Of a stretch of DNA of 64,000 nucleotides, positions 43,777-53,857 are shown one piece after another. The position numbers were made by a program, and so were the translations under genes. Source of the stretch: Verrucomicrobiota bacterium. Lineage in GTDB: Bacteria; Verrucomicrobiota; Verrucomicrobiia; Opitutales; Opitutaceae. The DNA lies in contig VHCJ01000009.1 in assembly GCA_016871755.1 (NCBI GenBank), forward strand, positions 51,914 to 115,913. Reading direction: 5' to 3'. How positions within the stretch are numbered: the stretch's first letter is position 1; every line of letters starts with the position of its first letter. Under the pieces are notes generated by a model, which ran no database searches, was not told the DNA's origin, and saw only the letters and a list, made by a program, of their open reading frames with translations.

Positions 43777-44682
43777 TCAGGACGGGTTGGAGGACGAACG
43801 TCGCTTGAGCGATTGGTGGGCGGCATCCAGCCGCGCCCGCTCCGCAGCGGTGAGACTGGCCATCCCGGAATCGGCGATCTTATCGAGGAGGGCATCGACC
43901 TCGGCCATGTCGGCGGGAGGAACGCTCGCGGCGGCGGGTCGGGTGGGCGTCGCCGCGACGGGCCGCCCGGCCGGCTTGGCAGCGGGGGTCGGGAACGGGA
44001 TGACCTTGGCCGCGGTGCCGCGCGTGGCTGCGGGCTTCGCGGGCCGGGCGATTCGCCAGGGGAAGAGCGGCCGGCCGCGCAGCTGGAGCACGCAGGCATA
44101 CGCGAACCCCGCCGTCGCGCCCAATGAGAGCAGTCCGGCCACGTCGCGCTGGCCCACACCGATGAGCGCGTAGATCCCGACGAGGATCAGCGCCACCCAC
44201 TTGGCCTGCAGGTTGAAGAGCAGCAACGCGCCGGGGTAGAGCGTGGCGAAGGCGATGAAGAGCCCGAAGCCACCGCCCTGACCCGTGAGGGAGGTGCCGA
44301 GCCCGAATCCGGCGGCGAGCGTGAGCAGGAGAACTGGCGCGAGGTAGAGTCCGAGGCAGAGCCAGAGGAAGTTGCGGCGTCCGAGTTCCCGTTCGAGTTC
44401 CCGGCCGAACCAGACGATCAGGACCATGTCGATGGCGAACCAGAGGCTGGGAGGATTCACCAGGCCGTAGGTGAGCACGCGCCACACCTCGCCACCGAGG
44501 ACCCGGGCGCTGGCGTAGCTCATGGCCTCCAGCAAGGCGGAGCCGCCGAACGCCATCAGGGCGGTCGTGGCGATCATCGACACCACCAGCGCGAGCACGA
44601 GGGCGTGCGTGGCGAAGAACGGGTAGCCGCGCACCCAGAACAGGGGGCGGTGGTCGTCGGAGGAGCCGTAGCCTGACATCAT
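43777..44682 (-). CDS. Rhomboid-family pseudoprotease-like membrane protein
   Basis: 301 residues with about six hydrophobic helices (from residue 20 to 205), including the family pattern GGEVWRVLTYGLVNPPSLWF and FGRELERELGRRNFLW. The catalytic Ser position reads GQGGGFGLFIAF where rhomboids have GASGAIFGL, and the last helix has LLSLGATAGFAYA in place of the His-containing HLGGALAG, so both members of the dyad are missing. The C-terminal 90 residues are a Pro/Ala linker plus a small helical domain (MAEVDALLDKIADSGMASL, ERARLDAAH) known from rhomboid-like proteins. An inactive rhomboid is the best reading. Confidence 0.8.
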   Translation of the reverse strand: MMSGYGSSDDHRPLFWVRGYPFFATHALVLALVVSMIATTALMAFGGSALLEAMSYASARVLGGEVWRVLTYGLVNPPSLWFAIDMVLIVWFGRELERELGRRNFLWLCLGLYLAPVLLLTLAAGFGLGTSLTGQGGGFGLFIAFATLYPGALLLFNLQAKWVALILVGIYALIGVGQRDVAGLLSLGATAGFAYACVLQLRGRPLFPWRIARPAKPAATRGTAAKVIPFPTPAAKPAGRPVAATPTRPAAASVPPADMAEVDALLDKIADSGMASLTAAERARLDAAHQSLKRRSSSNPS

Positions 44683-44752
44683 CGGAGGGCGTATGTTCGA
44701 CCCTTCGCCGCCGGTCGCGCAAGCAGCGAGCGTGCGATTTTCGCCGCCGCGG

Positions 44753-46903
44753 TCATGGGACGTTCGCGGCCCCGGCCGCGCGGAACCGTTGCGCGAACAG
44801 CAGGATCACCCCCAGCGCGGCCAGCGCCACCAAGCCCGCGCCCGGCAGGTCGGAGAGGCGGCGGCTGGGCGGCACCGCTTCCTGCGGATGCACCTCAAGG
44901 CCGGGAGGATGGGCGCGGAACACCGTGAACACCGGCAAGTTCCATCCGTCGATGAATCCCTCGATCCGGCAGCCGGGGTAGGCTCTTTCCAGCACGCCAC
45001 GCAGGTCGGCGGGGGCGTCGTCGAACACGAAGATCACCAGCGGCGCATCGAGCTGCGGGGGACCCTGACGGATCTCTTCCGGCGACAGGTTGCGCACCGT
45101 GACGTGGGGTGCGAGGAAGCGGAACGACTCGTGCTCGGCCCGCACCGCCTGGCTCACGAGGTACGCGCGGCTGCCGGCGGGAAGCTTCTGGATCTCGCGA
45201 GCGGCGTGTACGCGGGAGCCCGCGTGGCGACGGGCGAACGCCTCGTAGACCTCCTATTCGTGCACCGCCGTTGCCACCAGCCCAAAGGCCACCAGCGTCG
45301 GAACGGCGATCCCCGCGCGGGCCGGCAGGGCCTCATGCAGTCGCCGGGCGACGCGTTCCAAGCCGATGGCGGCGATCAGGCAGAGGGCCGGGACGGCAAT
45401 GTTCAGGTGCGGCCAATACGGGGGATCGGTGGTCAGGACGCCGCCGAGCAGCAGCACGGCCGCGGCGGTCAGCACGGGGAAGGAAAAGGCCGGGTCGCGC
45501 CACCGACGCAGGCAGAACCCGAGTCCCAGCGTCAATCCGATGGCGGCGATGGCACCGAGCATCGGTCGCCGCAGCCATGAGATCGTGCTCTCATCGGGAA
45601 AGTAGAACGGCGCGAGGGCGGTCCGCAGCACCTGCTCCTTGAGGATGATCCACGTGCTGCCCCCGCTCTGATACTTGTGCGAGAGGTGCGTCCACGTCAG
45701 GTCGGTCCAGAGAATCACGTGATTCCCCCGCCCGCTGAAGCGGCGGAACTCGTCCAGCATGTAGGCAAGGTTCGGGCCGAACACGACGAGGGAGGCGCCG
45801 AGTCCGATCCACCAAAGGCGGAAACGCATCTGCGGGTACCGCTGGCGCTGCCAGAGCCAGAGGGCCGCGAGCACGAGGGCCAGCACCGGGGTGATTCGCC
45901 CGGAGTAGTAGTCCATGGCCGAGAGCGCCACGCAGGCGCCGCCGAGCGCGAAGTCGCGCGCCCGCCCGTCGCGCAGGCCGCGCAGGAGGAGCCACGAGGC
46001 GAGGAGCAGGAAGAGCGTGGCCACCGGTCCGAAGAGCAGCCGCGAGAAGTGGATGTGACACCAGTTCGACGCCAGCAGCGCCGCCGCGATCAGTCCGACC
46101 CAGCGGTTGAAGAGCATCCGCCCGATCAGGTGCAGCACGATGCACGAGGCGGTGCCGGCGATCACGCTGTGCATCGCCAGTCCGAAGTGATCATGCCCGA
46201 ACAGCCGCATCCCGAGGCCGATGAACTGGTGCTCCGAGTACGGGTGGCGCGTCGGCGCCATGCCGATCATCCGCCAGGTATCCATCTCCACCAGTCGCCG
46301 CGAGTAGAGTCCCATCAGCGACACATCGTTGTCCACGTGGTGGGGGAGGGTTGTGCGGTCAACGGCCCGGACCAGCGCCGCGCCGGTGATCACCGCCGCC
46401 AGCAGGGCGAGTTCCCCGAACGACATCGGAGTGCGTTTGCGGGCCGGACCGGGCACCCGCTCGCGCAGGAGCGGCAGCGCGAAGGCGACGATGCTTCCCA
46501 GCCACAGCCAGCGCACGGTGGCGTCCTCGCCGACGAGCAGGAAGAGGACGCTGGCGGCGAGCCAGAGCATCGCCGCCGGGAGGAAGGCGATCCAGCGCGG
46601 GAGGTGGTCGGAACCGGGCGCCAACGGCTGCGGCGCAGCCGGGGAAGCCGTAGCCGCAGCTGCGGCACCCGGCCCCGGCGCGGGACCCGCGAAGTCATCG
46701 CGCCGGCCAAAGGCCCACGCCGCCACCGCCACCGCGAGGAGGAGAATGAGCGCGCCCGCCGTCTGCGCTCCGCCCCAATGGAACGAGTCCGTGTCCCGGG
46801 AGCGGGTCAGGACTTCACCGGTCAGCAACCCGTTGGCCAGCAGTGCCAATCCCACGCTCGCGAGGCAGGGAGGAAGGATCCGGAGCGGCGCGACGGACGG
46901 CAT
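44753..46903 (-). pseudogene. GT39-like membrane glycosyltransferase interrupted by an in-frame TAG
   Basis: From the ATG at 46903 (MPSVAPLRILPPCLASVGL) 549 codons run to a TAG at 45256-45254. The same frame stays open beyond it for 166 codons to 44753, continuing the protein sensibly (EVYEAFARRHAGSRVH, SRAYLVSQAVRAEHESFRF, and a last helix LVALAALGVILLFAQRF). The first part has more than ten helices and resembles dolichyl-phosphate-mannose-protein mannosyltransferase-type proteins (DNDVSLMGLYSRRLVEMDTW, YSEHQFIGLGMRLFGHDHFG, ASNWCHIHFSRLLFG). The intact product would be 716 residues. Either a recent nonsense mutation or a sequencing error; the truncated form lacks the C-terminal domain. Confidence 0.75.
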
Positions 46904-47026
46904 GGACTCCTTGTTATCGGCCCGGAGAGGCGCGAGCCAAGTCCGGAGGCCCGGTCGACCGCGACTTCCCGCCGTTCCGAGCGCTCTTGCCTCGCTGCCT
47001 CGCCCGGGTGCAGAGTGCGGCCTCAC

Positions 47027-48058
47027 ATGAAGTGCGTCCTCTCCGCCTTCGCGGCGGTTCTCATGCTCAGCCTTACCTCCCTGTCCGCGGCCGAGGCCGC
47101 CGCCCAGCCGGCGATCCGCGTGGGCATCATTGGTCTCGATACGTCGCACGTCATCGCGTTCACGGAGTCCTTGAACCGGGGTCCGAAGAACCCGGCCGAC
47201 GCTCCCCGGCTCGCGGGCGTTCGAATCGTCGCGGCTTACCCCCAGGGCAGCCGCGACATCGAAAGCAGCACCCGCCGCGTGCCGGAGTACACCGCCAAGG
47301 TCCAGGCCATGGGGGTGGAGATCGTTGACTCCATCCCGGCCCTCCTCGCCCGCGTCGATGCCGTCCTTCTGGAGTCCAACGACGGACGGGTGCACTTGGA
47401 GCAGGTGCTGCCGGTGCTGCGGGCCCGCAAGCCGGTGTTCGTGGACAAGCCGCTGGCGGGCTCCTTCGTCGATGTGCTGCGCATCCTCGACGCCGCGGAC
47501 GCGGCCGGGGTGCCGCTCTTCTGTTCGTCGTCCCTGCGCTTCGCGGCCGAGACGGTGGCGGTCGCCCGGGGCGCGATCGGGCGGGTCCTCCGGGCGGAAA
47601 CGTTCGGTCCTTTCCACATCGAGCCCACCCATCCTGACCTCTACTGGTACGGGGTGCACGGCTGCGAGAGCCTGTTCACCGTGATGGGCACGGGCTGCCG
47701 CTCCGTCCGCCGGGTCGACGGCCCGAACGGGCTGGTCGAGGTCGTCGGGGAATGGGACGGCAACCGCACCGGCATCTTCCGGCCGGAGAACGGCAAGGAT
47801 CGGAAGGGCTATGGTGGCGTGGCGGTCGGCGAGCGGGGCGAGCGTCGCATCGGCGCCTACGACGGCTACGACCCGCTGCTGATCGCGATCGTGGAGATGT
47901 TCCGCACCGGCAAATCGCCGGTCAGCCGCCAGGAAATGGTCGAGCTTTACGCCTTCATGGAGGGCGCCGACGAAAGCAAGCGCCGGGGCGGCGCCGCGGT
48001 TCCGCTGCACGAGATCATCGCCAAGGCCCGCGACGAGATCGCCGCCAGCATCCGCTGA
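47027..48058 (+). CDS. Exported Gfo/Idh/MocA family oxidoreductase
   Basis: 343 residues from the ATG at 47027 (MKCVLSAFAAVLMLSLTSLS), a clean Sec signal ending near AEAAAQP. The Rossmann start IRVGIIGLDTSHVIAFTESL is a common PVC variant in which GLDTSH replaces the usual GxGxxG end. DKPLAGSF carries the conserved Lys. GVHGCESLFTVMGTG and YDGYDPLLIAIVEMF are typical of the C-terminal domain. The substrate is unknown. Divergent from the glycosyltransferase gene over 123 bases and convergent with the PVC cytochrome gene. Confidence 0.87.
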   Translation: MKCVLSAFAAVLMLSLTSLSAAEAAAQPAIRVGIIGLDTSHVIAFTESLNRGPKNPADAPRLAGVRIVAAYPQGSRDIESSTRRVPEYTAKVQAMGVEIVDSIPALLARVDAVLLESNDGRVHLEQVLPVLRARKPVFVDKPLAGSFVDVLRILDAADAAGVPLFCSSSLRFAAETVAVARGAIGRVLRAETFGPFHIEPTHPDLYWYGVHGCESLFTVMGTGCRSVRRVDGPNGLVEVVGEWDGNRTGIFRPENGKDRKGYGGVAVGERGERRIGAYDGYDPLLIAIVEMFRTGKSPVSRQEMVELYAFMEGADESKRRGGAAVPLHEIIAKARDEIAASIR

Positions 48059-48143
48059 CCGCTTCGGCGGGCGGCCGGCGCGGGTCTCGGTCCGACGGTT
48101 CGGCGGGCTTGCGCTGCGGCCGCACGCCCGCGGAACCGGCCCC

Positions 48144-51100
48144 TCACTCGCGCGCGAACGATACGTCGTCCGAGCGCAGGGACCACTTTTGCGGCAGGGC
48201 GCGCTTGTCGAGTTCGAAGACCAGCACGTGGTCGCCGGCGGGAAGCTCGGTGGAGAACGCGTCGCTCACCGGAATCGAGCGGCCATTCAGCCAGGCGCGG
48301 AGCGCGGAGCCTTGCAGGCGGAACGCCGCCCGGCCCGCCTTCGGTGCCGTGAAGGCGGCGGCGACGTAGAATTCGCGCGCCCACTCCTCGGTGCGGAGGA
48401 TGTCCTCAAGCAGACCGCGGTCGACCGATCCATCCGTCAGGCTGGGCAGCAGTCGCCAGTCGGCGAGCGTGAAGTCGCCCCGGACGACCGGCTCCATGCC
48501 GATCGGCTGGTTGACCGGGTTGGCGACGTAGCTCCGCCACAGGCGAGCGACCCCGCCGCGGGCGGCATCGAAGTCACCGGGCCGGCCAAGTTGCGACAGG
48601 AACCGGACGAGGTCGCGCAAGTCCGCCGGCGAGAGACTGTCCACCAACCCGGCTGGCATGAGGGAACCGAAGTCGGTGCGCTGCGTCACGCTGCGCGGGG
48701 CGAGCGTGACGAGTTGGTCGTCGGCGCCGCGGAGGACGATTTCGCGCTCGTTCTCGCGGACGATGACGCCGCTGTAGTCGCGGCCGTCGCTGGCGGTGAG
48801 GGCGACGGCGTGGTAGCCCTCCTTGGTCTTGGCCTGCGGGTATAGGAGGGATTCGAGGAGGTAGTCGGCCGGGGCGCTTGCCCCGATGCTGGTGAGATCG
48901 GGACCGACCCGTCCCCCGACTCCGCCGATGGCGTGGCAGGCGACGCAGGCGAGTGCGGGCTGCCGGTAGATGCGTTCGCCGCGGGCGGCGTCGCCGCGTT
49001 CCATGGACTCGGTCGCGAGCGCGATCAGCTCGGCGTGGGAGAGGACCTCCGTGGCGGACGTGAGCCCGGCGATCTGCATGAGCGTCTGGACGAGTGCAGG
49101 GTGGCGGCCGCCCTCGCGCGCGAAGCGAAGCGCCTGCTTGGCGGAGGCGGCGGTCAGGTTGGCCTGGGTGAGGGACGAGGCGAGTCGGTCGCTTGCGCCG
49201 GTGATGCCGAGCAGCGCGCGCCAGGCGGCTTCGAACTCGGCGGGATCGCTGAGGCTCTGCAGCGCGCTGGCGACGTCGGGCAGTGCCCGCTCCAGATCCG
49301 TGCCGGCGAGGGCCAGCACCGCCTCCCGGCGCTGGCGGGCGCTGGAGGCAGTCTTTACGAGTCGGGACAACCCCGCGATGACCGCATCGCCGCCGATGGA
49401 CTGCAGTGCGGCCCAGCGGGCGGTGCGTTCGTCGTCCGGCGCTCCTTCCTGCGCGGCCAAGGCAAGGAGCGGAGCCACTGCGGCCGCGGTCTTCCAAGCC
49501 CCGAGGACGCGCGTGGCGGCCAACCGCACGCGACCGTCGCCGCTCTGCAGCAGGGCGGTGACCGCTTCCTGACCGGCAGTCGGCGCGACCCGGCGCTCGC
49601 TTGCGGCCGTTGCCAGCGCGACGAGTCCGCGCAGGCGCACGGCGTCCGAGGTCGACGGTGCCGCGACCACCTCGAGCAACCGCCCCGTTGCGACCCTGTC
49701 GCCGACGCGGCCGATGAGTTCGATCCACGGCCCGGAGCCGTCGGCGGGAAGGCCGCGGGCGTTCAGGACGTCGGTGAGCGCGGGTCCGGCGAGCGCGGGC
49801 TCGATGCTCGTGAGCGCGAACGTCAGTTGCGGGTCGCGGCCGGCCGGAGACCATGAACCGTCGCACAGGGCGGCCAGCCACGGCTCGGCCAGTTCGTTGA
49901 TCGTGAGCCAGAGAGCATAGTCGAGGAAACGGTCCGTCGGGGAATCGAGGACTCCGAGCGCGAGCGCGGCGCCGGCGGCGGAGCCGGTGCGGCCGAGGGC
50001 GCGGACGGCCTCGACTCGCACGCGGGGGTGGGGATCGGCGGCGAGGGAGGCGAGTTCGCTCAGAGGCCGGCCGTCGTGGCGGGCGTGGATGGCGGCGGCG
50101 CGGATTTCCGGAGCGGGGGAGCGCAGCAGGCGGTCCAGCAACGGATCGAGCGGCAGGTCGAGCGCCTGCGCCAGCCACAGCGCCTGCAAGGCGGAGCCGT
50201 CGTCGGTGCGTTTCTGGAGCCAGCCCGGCAAGGCCGGCGCGACGGCGGCCGCGCCCCGCTCGATGAGCACGCGCCGGGCGGAAGCCTGGGTGTAGGCGGC
50301 CGGTGAATTCAGTCGGTCCAGCAGCGCCGCCGTCTCAAGGCTGGGCAGGGACTCGCGCGGCAGCGGCGCCGCGCCCTTCGGGGCGACGCGCCAGATGCGA
50401 CCGTGCTCCTTGTCGCGGCGCGGGTCGCGGAAGTCGACCTCGCCATGCTGGATGATCGGGTTGCTCCAGTCCGCGATGTACAGCGCCCCGTCGGGTCCCA
50501 TGGCGACATCGATCGGCCGGAACGATGAATCGACGCTGCGCAGGACGTCGGGCAGTTCGCGCGTGATGTAGCCGGCGCCCTGGTCCTCGATGGCGAAGCG
50601 GACGACGCGGTGGGCGCGGAAATCGCCGGTGATCACGTTCCCCTGCCAGGCGGCGGGGAAGAGCGGGCTGCGGACGAACTCGATGCCGGCGAACTTCGGG
50701 TACTTTCCCGGGCTGACGCTGTCGAGAAGGCGCCGCGACGGAACGGCGGCAAGGTAGGATGCCCCAGGGAGGCCCCAGTGGATGCCGTCGTTGCCGGCGC
50801 CGTCGGTCATGAACGACTGTCCGAAGGCGTCGAACTGGTGTCCCCACGCATTGACCCAGCCCCGGTTGACGACCTCCATGCGCAGGTCCTGCGGGTTGAG
50901 ACGGAACACGGCGCCCCCGAGCTGCCGCACCACGCCGTGCGGTGTTTCGACGTGGGAACGGGTGTAGATCGACTGGATCAGGTACAGCCGCCCATCCGGG
51001 CCCCAGCGGGCGGTGTGGAGATTATGGTGCGTGTCCTCGGTGCCGAAACTGCTGAGAACGACGCGGCGGGAATCGGCCCGGCCATCGCCGTCGGTGTCGC

Positions 51101-52427
51101 GGAAATGCAGCAACTCGGTGCTTTGGGCGACGTAGCAGCCGCCATCTCCCGGGATGACGGCGGTCGGGATGAGCAGGCCGTCGGCGAACACGGTGGCGCG
51201 GTCGGCGCGACCCGCGCCGGAGGTGTCTTCCAAGACGATGATCCGATCGGTCAGAGCCTGACCGGGCTCGATTTGCGGGTACATCCCGGACGAAGCGACC
51301 CAGAGTCGGCCTTGTGGGTCGAAGTTCATCTGGATCGGTTTTTCGAGCAGGGGATTTTCGGCCCAGAGGGTGACCTCGAGGCCCTCGGCGACCTCGAATG
51401 CGGGGTGGCGCTGCGGGGAAGAACGGGCGGTGAGGTTGCCGACCCGGCGGGGCGTGGGTGCCGGGCCGGTGGCGGGGAAGGATCGCAGCTGGGCGATGCG
51501 GGCCTCCTCGGCGGCGATGAGGGGATCGAACTGGGCGATTTCGACCGCGTTCCTTCCCTGTTCCTTGCGGCGGAAGCCGAAGATGTAGGCCATGTTGGCC
51601 GGACGGGAGCGGTGGAAGAACCACTCGTTCTTGCGCAGGATGGCCTGACGGAGGGCCTCGACGCGGTCGGTGGGCTGGGAGCGCCAGGCCCCCGGGCTGC
51701 CGAAGGCCTGATCCTCGATCCACTCAGCGAGGCGGCGATAGCCCGCTTCACCCAGGTGGATTCCATTCTCGGTCAGAGGAGGCGTTCCCGGGCTCGCGCG
51801 CCACGTGTGTGCGGGCAGAAGTGGCAGGCCCCGCTCTCCCGCGAGGACGCCGATGGCGGCGGCGTAGCGTTCGAGGTTCGCCTGATGGGCGGCGGGGTCG
51901 GGCCACGGCGGACCGAGGCGCTCGTGCGCGATCGGTGTCAGCAGGACCACCCGGGCCTGCGGAAAGTCGGCGGCGAGCGTATCGAGCAGCCGGCGGTATT
52001 CGGAGAGGAAGCGCGGCAGACCGGCGGGACCATCGAACGAGTGGGCCATGCCGTAGCCGATGAGGACGACGGACGGCGCCGCGTCACGGAGCTGGCCGCG
52101 GAGGAGTTCCCAGCCCTCTTCGGCGCTCTCGCGGCCGGCTTGGCGCAGGCTCAGGCCGGTGCGGGAAGTGCCGGCCGGCGTGTCGGCGCTCCAGCCCAGA
52201 TTGCGGAACTGGACTGCGGCGGCGGGAAAGCGACTGGTCAGCATCAACTCGACCCAGCCGGAAAGCTGCTCGCGCTCGATCAGGGTGTCGCCGAGGAGGA
52301 CGACCTGGTCCCCGGAGCGCAGCGCGAGCGCGTCGCCGGGGCGGGGTGCGGACGATGCGACCGGGACGATGAGTAGGGCGATGCAGCAGACGATGAAGGG
52401 ACGCAGGAGGGAGACGCGCGGAAGCAT
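48144..52427 (-). CDS. PVC-type heme-binding protein: SGNH-like, propeller dehydrogenase-like, HEAT and cytochrome c domains
   Basis: 1427 residues from the ATG at 52427 (MLPRVSLLRPFIVCCIALL), a signal peptide. Residues about 35-260 are an SGNH/GDSL-like domain in which the Ser of the first block reads Thr (VLLGDTLIER), while ENGIHLGEAGY keeps the final His. Residues about 345-690 form a beta-propeller of the membrane-bound dehydrogenase type (FDPQGRLWVASSGMYP, PDGALYIADWSNPIIQHGE). HEAT-like repeats follow to about 1090. A single heme motif CVACH lies near residue 1161, followed by the heme-associated domain (LLYPQAKTKEGYHAV, TDFGSLMPAGLVDSLSP). The product is periplasmic and likely redox-active on sugars or alcohols; the substrate is unknown. 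Confidence 0.9.
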   Translation of the reverse strand: MLPRVSLLRPFIVCCIALLIVPVASSAPRPGDALALRSGDQVVLLGDTLIEREQLSGWVELMLTSRFPAAAVQFRNLGWSADTPAGTSRTGLSLRQAGRESAEEGWELLRGQLRDAAPSVVLIGYGMAHSFDGPAGLPRFLSEYRRLLDTLAADFPQARVVLLTPIAHERLGPPWPDPAAHQANLERYAAAIGVLAGERGLPLLPAHTWRASPGTPPLTENGIHLGEAGYRRLAEWIEDQAFGSPGAWRSQPTDRVEALRQAILRKNEWFFHRSRPANMAYIFGFRRKEQGRNAVEIAQFDPLIAAEEARIAQLRSFPATGPAPTPRRVGNLTARSSPQRHPAFEVAEGLEVTLWAENPLLEKPIQMNFDPQGRLWVASSGMYPQIEPGQALTDRIIVLEDTSGAGRADRATVFADGLLIPTAVIPGDGGCYVAQSTELLHFRDTDGDGRADSRRVVLSSFGTEDTHHNLHTARWGPDGRLYLIQSIYTRSHVETPHGVVRQLGGAVFRLNPQDLRMEVVNRGWVNAWGHQFDAFGQSFMTDGAGNDGIHWGLPGASYLAAVPSRRLLDSVSPGKYPKFAGIEFVRSPLFPAAWQGNVITGDFRAHRVVRFAIEDQGAGYITRELPDVLRSVDSSFRPIDVAMGPDGALYIADWSNPIIQHGEVDFRDPRRDKEHGRIWRVAPKGAAPLPRESLPSLETAALLDRLNSPAAYTQASARRVLIERGAAAVAPALPGWLQKRTDDGSALQALWLAQALDLPLDPLLDRLLRSPAPEIRAAAIHARHDGRPLSELASLAADPHPRVRVEAVRALGRTGSAAGAALALGVLDSPTDRFLDYALWLTINELAEPWLAALCDGSWSPAGRDPQLTFALTSIEPALAGPALTDVLNARGLPADGSGPWIELIGRVGDRVATGRLLEVVAAPSTSDAVRLRGLVALATAASERRVAPTAGQEAVTALLQSGDGRVRLAATRVLGAWKTAAAVAPLLALAAQEGAPDDERTARWAALQSIGGDAVIAGLSRLVKTASSARQRREAVLALAGTDLERALPDVASALQSLSDPAEFEAAWRALLGITGASDRLASSLTQANLTAASAKQALRFAREGGRHPALVQTLMQIAGLTSATEVLSHAELIALATESMERGDAARGERIYRQPALACVACHAIGGVGGRVGPDLTSIGASAPADYLLESLLYPQAKTKEGYHAVALTASDGRDYSGVIVRENEREIVLRGADDQLVTLAPRSVTQRTDFGSLMPAGLVDSLSPADLRDLVRFLSQLGRPGDFDAARGGVARLWRSYVANPVNQPIGMEPVVRGDFTLADWRLLPSLTDGSVDRGLLEDILRTEEWAREFYVAAAFTAPKAGRAAFRLQGSALRAWLNGRSIPVSDAFSTELPAGDHVLVFELDKRALPQKWSLRSDDVSFARE

Positions 52428-52689
52428 GGTGACGGGGCCGGGGCTCAAAAAATGAGACGGCGAAGCCCCCGACCGCAAACCGCAAGATGCGTTGGGTCGA
52501 AAATACCGCCGGCGCGGCGTTGGAACCCGCCGGCCGGAGGACGTTCCCGGCGGGCCGGAGCGGGCCGGCCCCCCGCGGATCCGCGTCTGCGGAGCGCGGG
52601 GACCTGCCTAAACCGTTGGCCGGGGCGGCCGCCTGCGGCGCAAGCCTGTTGAAAGCGGGTCAGCCGGGCTGGCCCCGGGGCGTCCGGGA

Positions 52690-53745
52690 TCAGCGGATGC
52701 GCACTTCCTTCCCCGTTTTCGAGGATAGGTAGATGGCATCGAGGATCTTCTGGACGGCGAGGGACTCGGCGGGTTTGACGAACGGCTCGGCCTTGCCGAG
52801 GAGGGCGTCGATGAAGTGCACCATGCGGTTGGTGTTCACGAGCGGCGGCAGGTCGCTGACCTGTTCGTCCGCGTAGCCATTCTCCGTGTGGCGGAAGAGC
52901 CGCAGCGGCGGGAACATCAGTCCGGCCTCGGTGCCGAAGAGCTGGGTGCCATTGTAGTCGGGTTCCGGCTGGTGGGCGGCCCATGAGGCTTCGAGCAGGA
53001 CCGTGCGACCGCTCTTCAACTTGATCAGGGCGACGGAAAGATCATCGACGTCGAAAGGCTTGCGCGGATCGATTTCACCGCGGCCCCACGAACCGTCGCC
53101 GAGCCCGCGCGGACCGAACTGCGCGTAGGTCTTGCCGCTGACGGCGGCGGCGTCGAATTCGCCCATCAGGTAGAGACAGCGGTCGAGGGCATGGACGCCG
53201 ATGTCGTAGGTGACGCCTCCGCCGGCGTACTTGCGTTGCGTGAACCAGGAGCCGATGCGGGGGATGCCGCTGCGGCGCGTCCAGGCCGTCTTGGCGTGGT
53301 AGACGTCGCCGAGCACGCCCTGCGCGATGAGCTGCTTGGCGGTCTGCGTCTCGACGATGAAGCGACCGTTCTGGCCGACCATGAAGAGCAGGCCCTGCTT
53401 GCGCGCCTCGTTCACGACCTTGGCGGCGTCGGCGGCGTTGGTCGCGATCGGCTTGTCGAGCATCACGTGCTTGCCGGCCTTGAGTGCGGCGAGCGCGACC
53501 GGGGCGTGGAGGTAGTTCGGGAGGGCGATCGACACCACGTCGATGTCCGGGCGCTTGAGCAATTCGCGGTAGTCGGTGACGAGCGTCGGCACGCCGAACT
53601 TTTCCGCCGCCTCCTCGCCGCGCTCGGCGTTGACCTCCGCGATCGCGACCACGCGGGCGGCGGGGTGCTGTTGGAACGACTTGATGTGGTCCGCCCCGAT
53701 GCCGCCGGCACCGATCACGGCGATGTTGAAGGTGTCCTTGGGCAT
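52690..53745 (-). CDS. Gfo/Idh/MocA family oxidoreductase, cytoplasmic
   Basis: 351 residues from the ATG at 53745 (MPKDTFNIAVIGAGGIGADH). The NAD(P)-binding motif IAVIGAGGIG and the Lys motif LDKPIATN are intact, and GGGVTYDIGVHALDRCLYLMG is the usual C-terminal-domain signature with the catalytic His. No signal peptide. These enzymes oxidise or epimerise sugars and inositols. It is part of a block with GH16, TonB receptor and sugar isomerase genes on the same strand (separated from the GH16 gene by 112 bases), suggesting use of a sugar released by that system. Confidence 0.9.
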   Translation of the reverse strand: MPKDTFNIAVIGAGGIGADHIKSFQQHPAARVVAIAEVNAERGEEAAEKFGVPTLVTDYRELLKRPDIDVVSIALPNYLHAPVALAALKAGKHVMLDKPIATNAADAAKVVNEARKQGLLFMVGQNGRFIVETQTAKQLIAQGVLGDVYHAKTAWTRRSGIPRIGSWFTQRKYAGGGVTYDIGVHALDRCLYLMGEFDAAAVSGKTYAQFGPRGLGDGSWGRGEIDPRKPFDVDDLSVALIKLKSGRTVLLEASWAAHQPEPDYNGTQLFGTEAGLMFPPLRLFRHTENGYADEQVSDLPPLVNTNRMVHFIDALLGKAEPFVKPAESLAVQKILDAIYLSSKTGKEVRIR

Positions 53746-53857
53746 GGGAGGGACTATGGGGACGCGATGCGTTTCATCAAGCGACGTCGGCGGGCACGCG
53801 ATCCCGTTGCCTTCCGGTTTGCCCGGCTGGGTCGGCTTGGCTGAGCCTCGATCCGGC

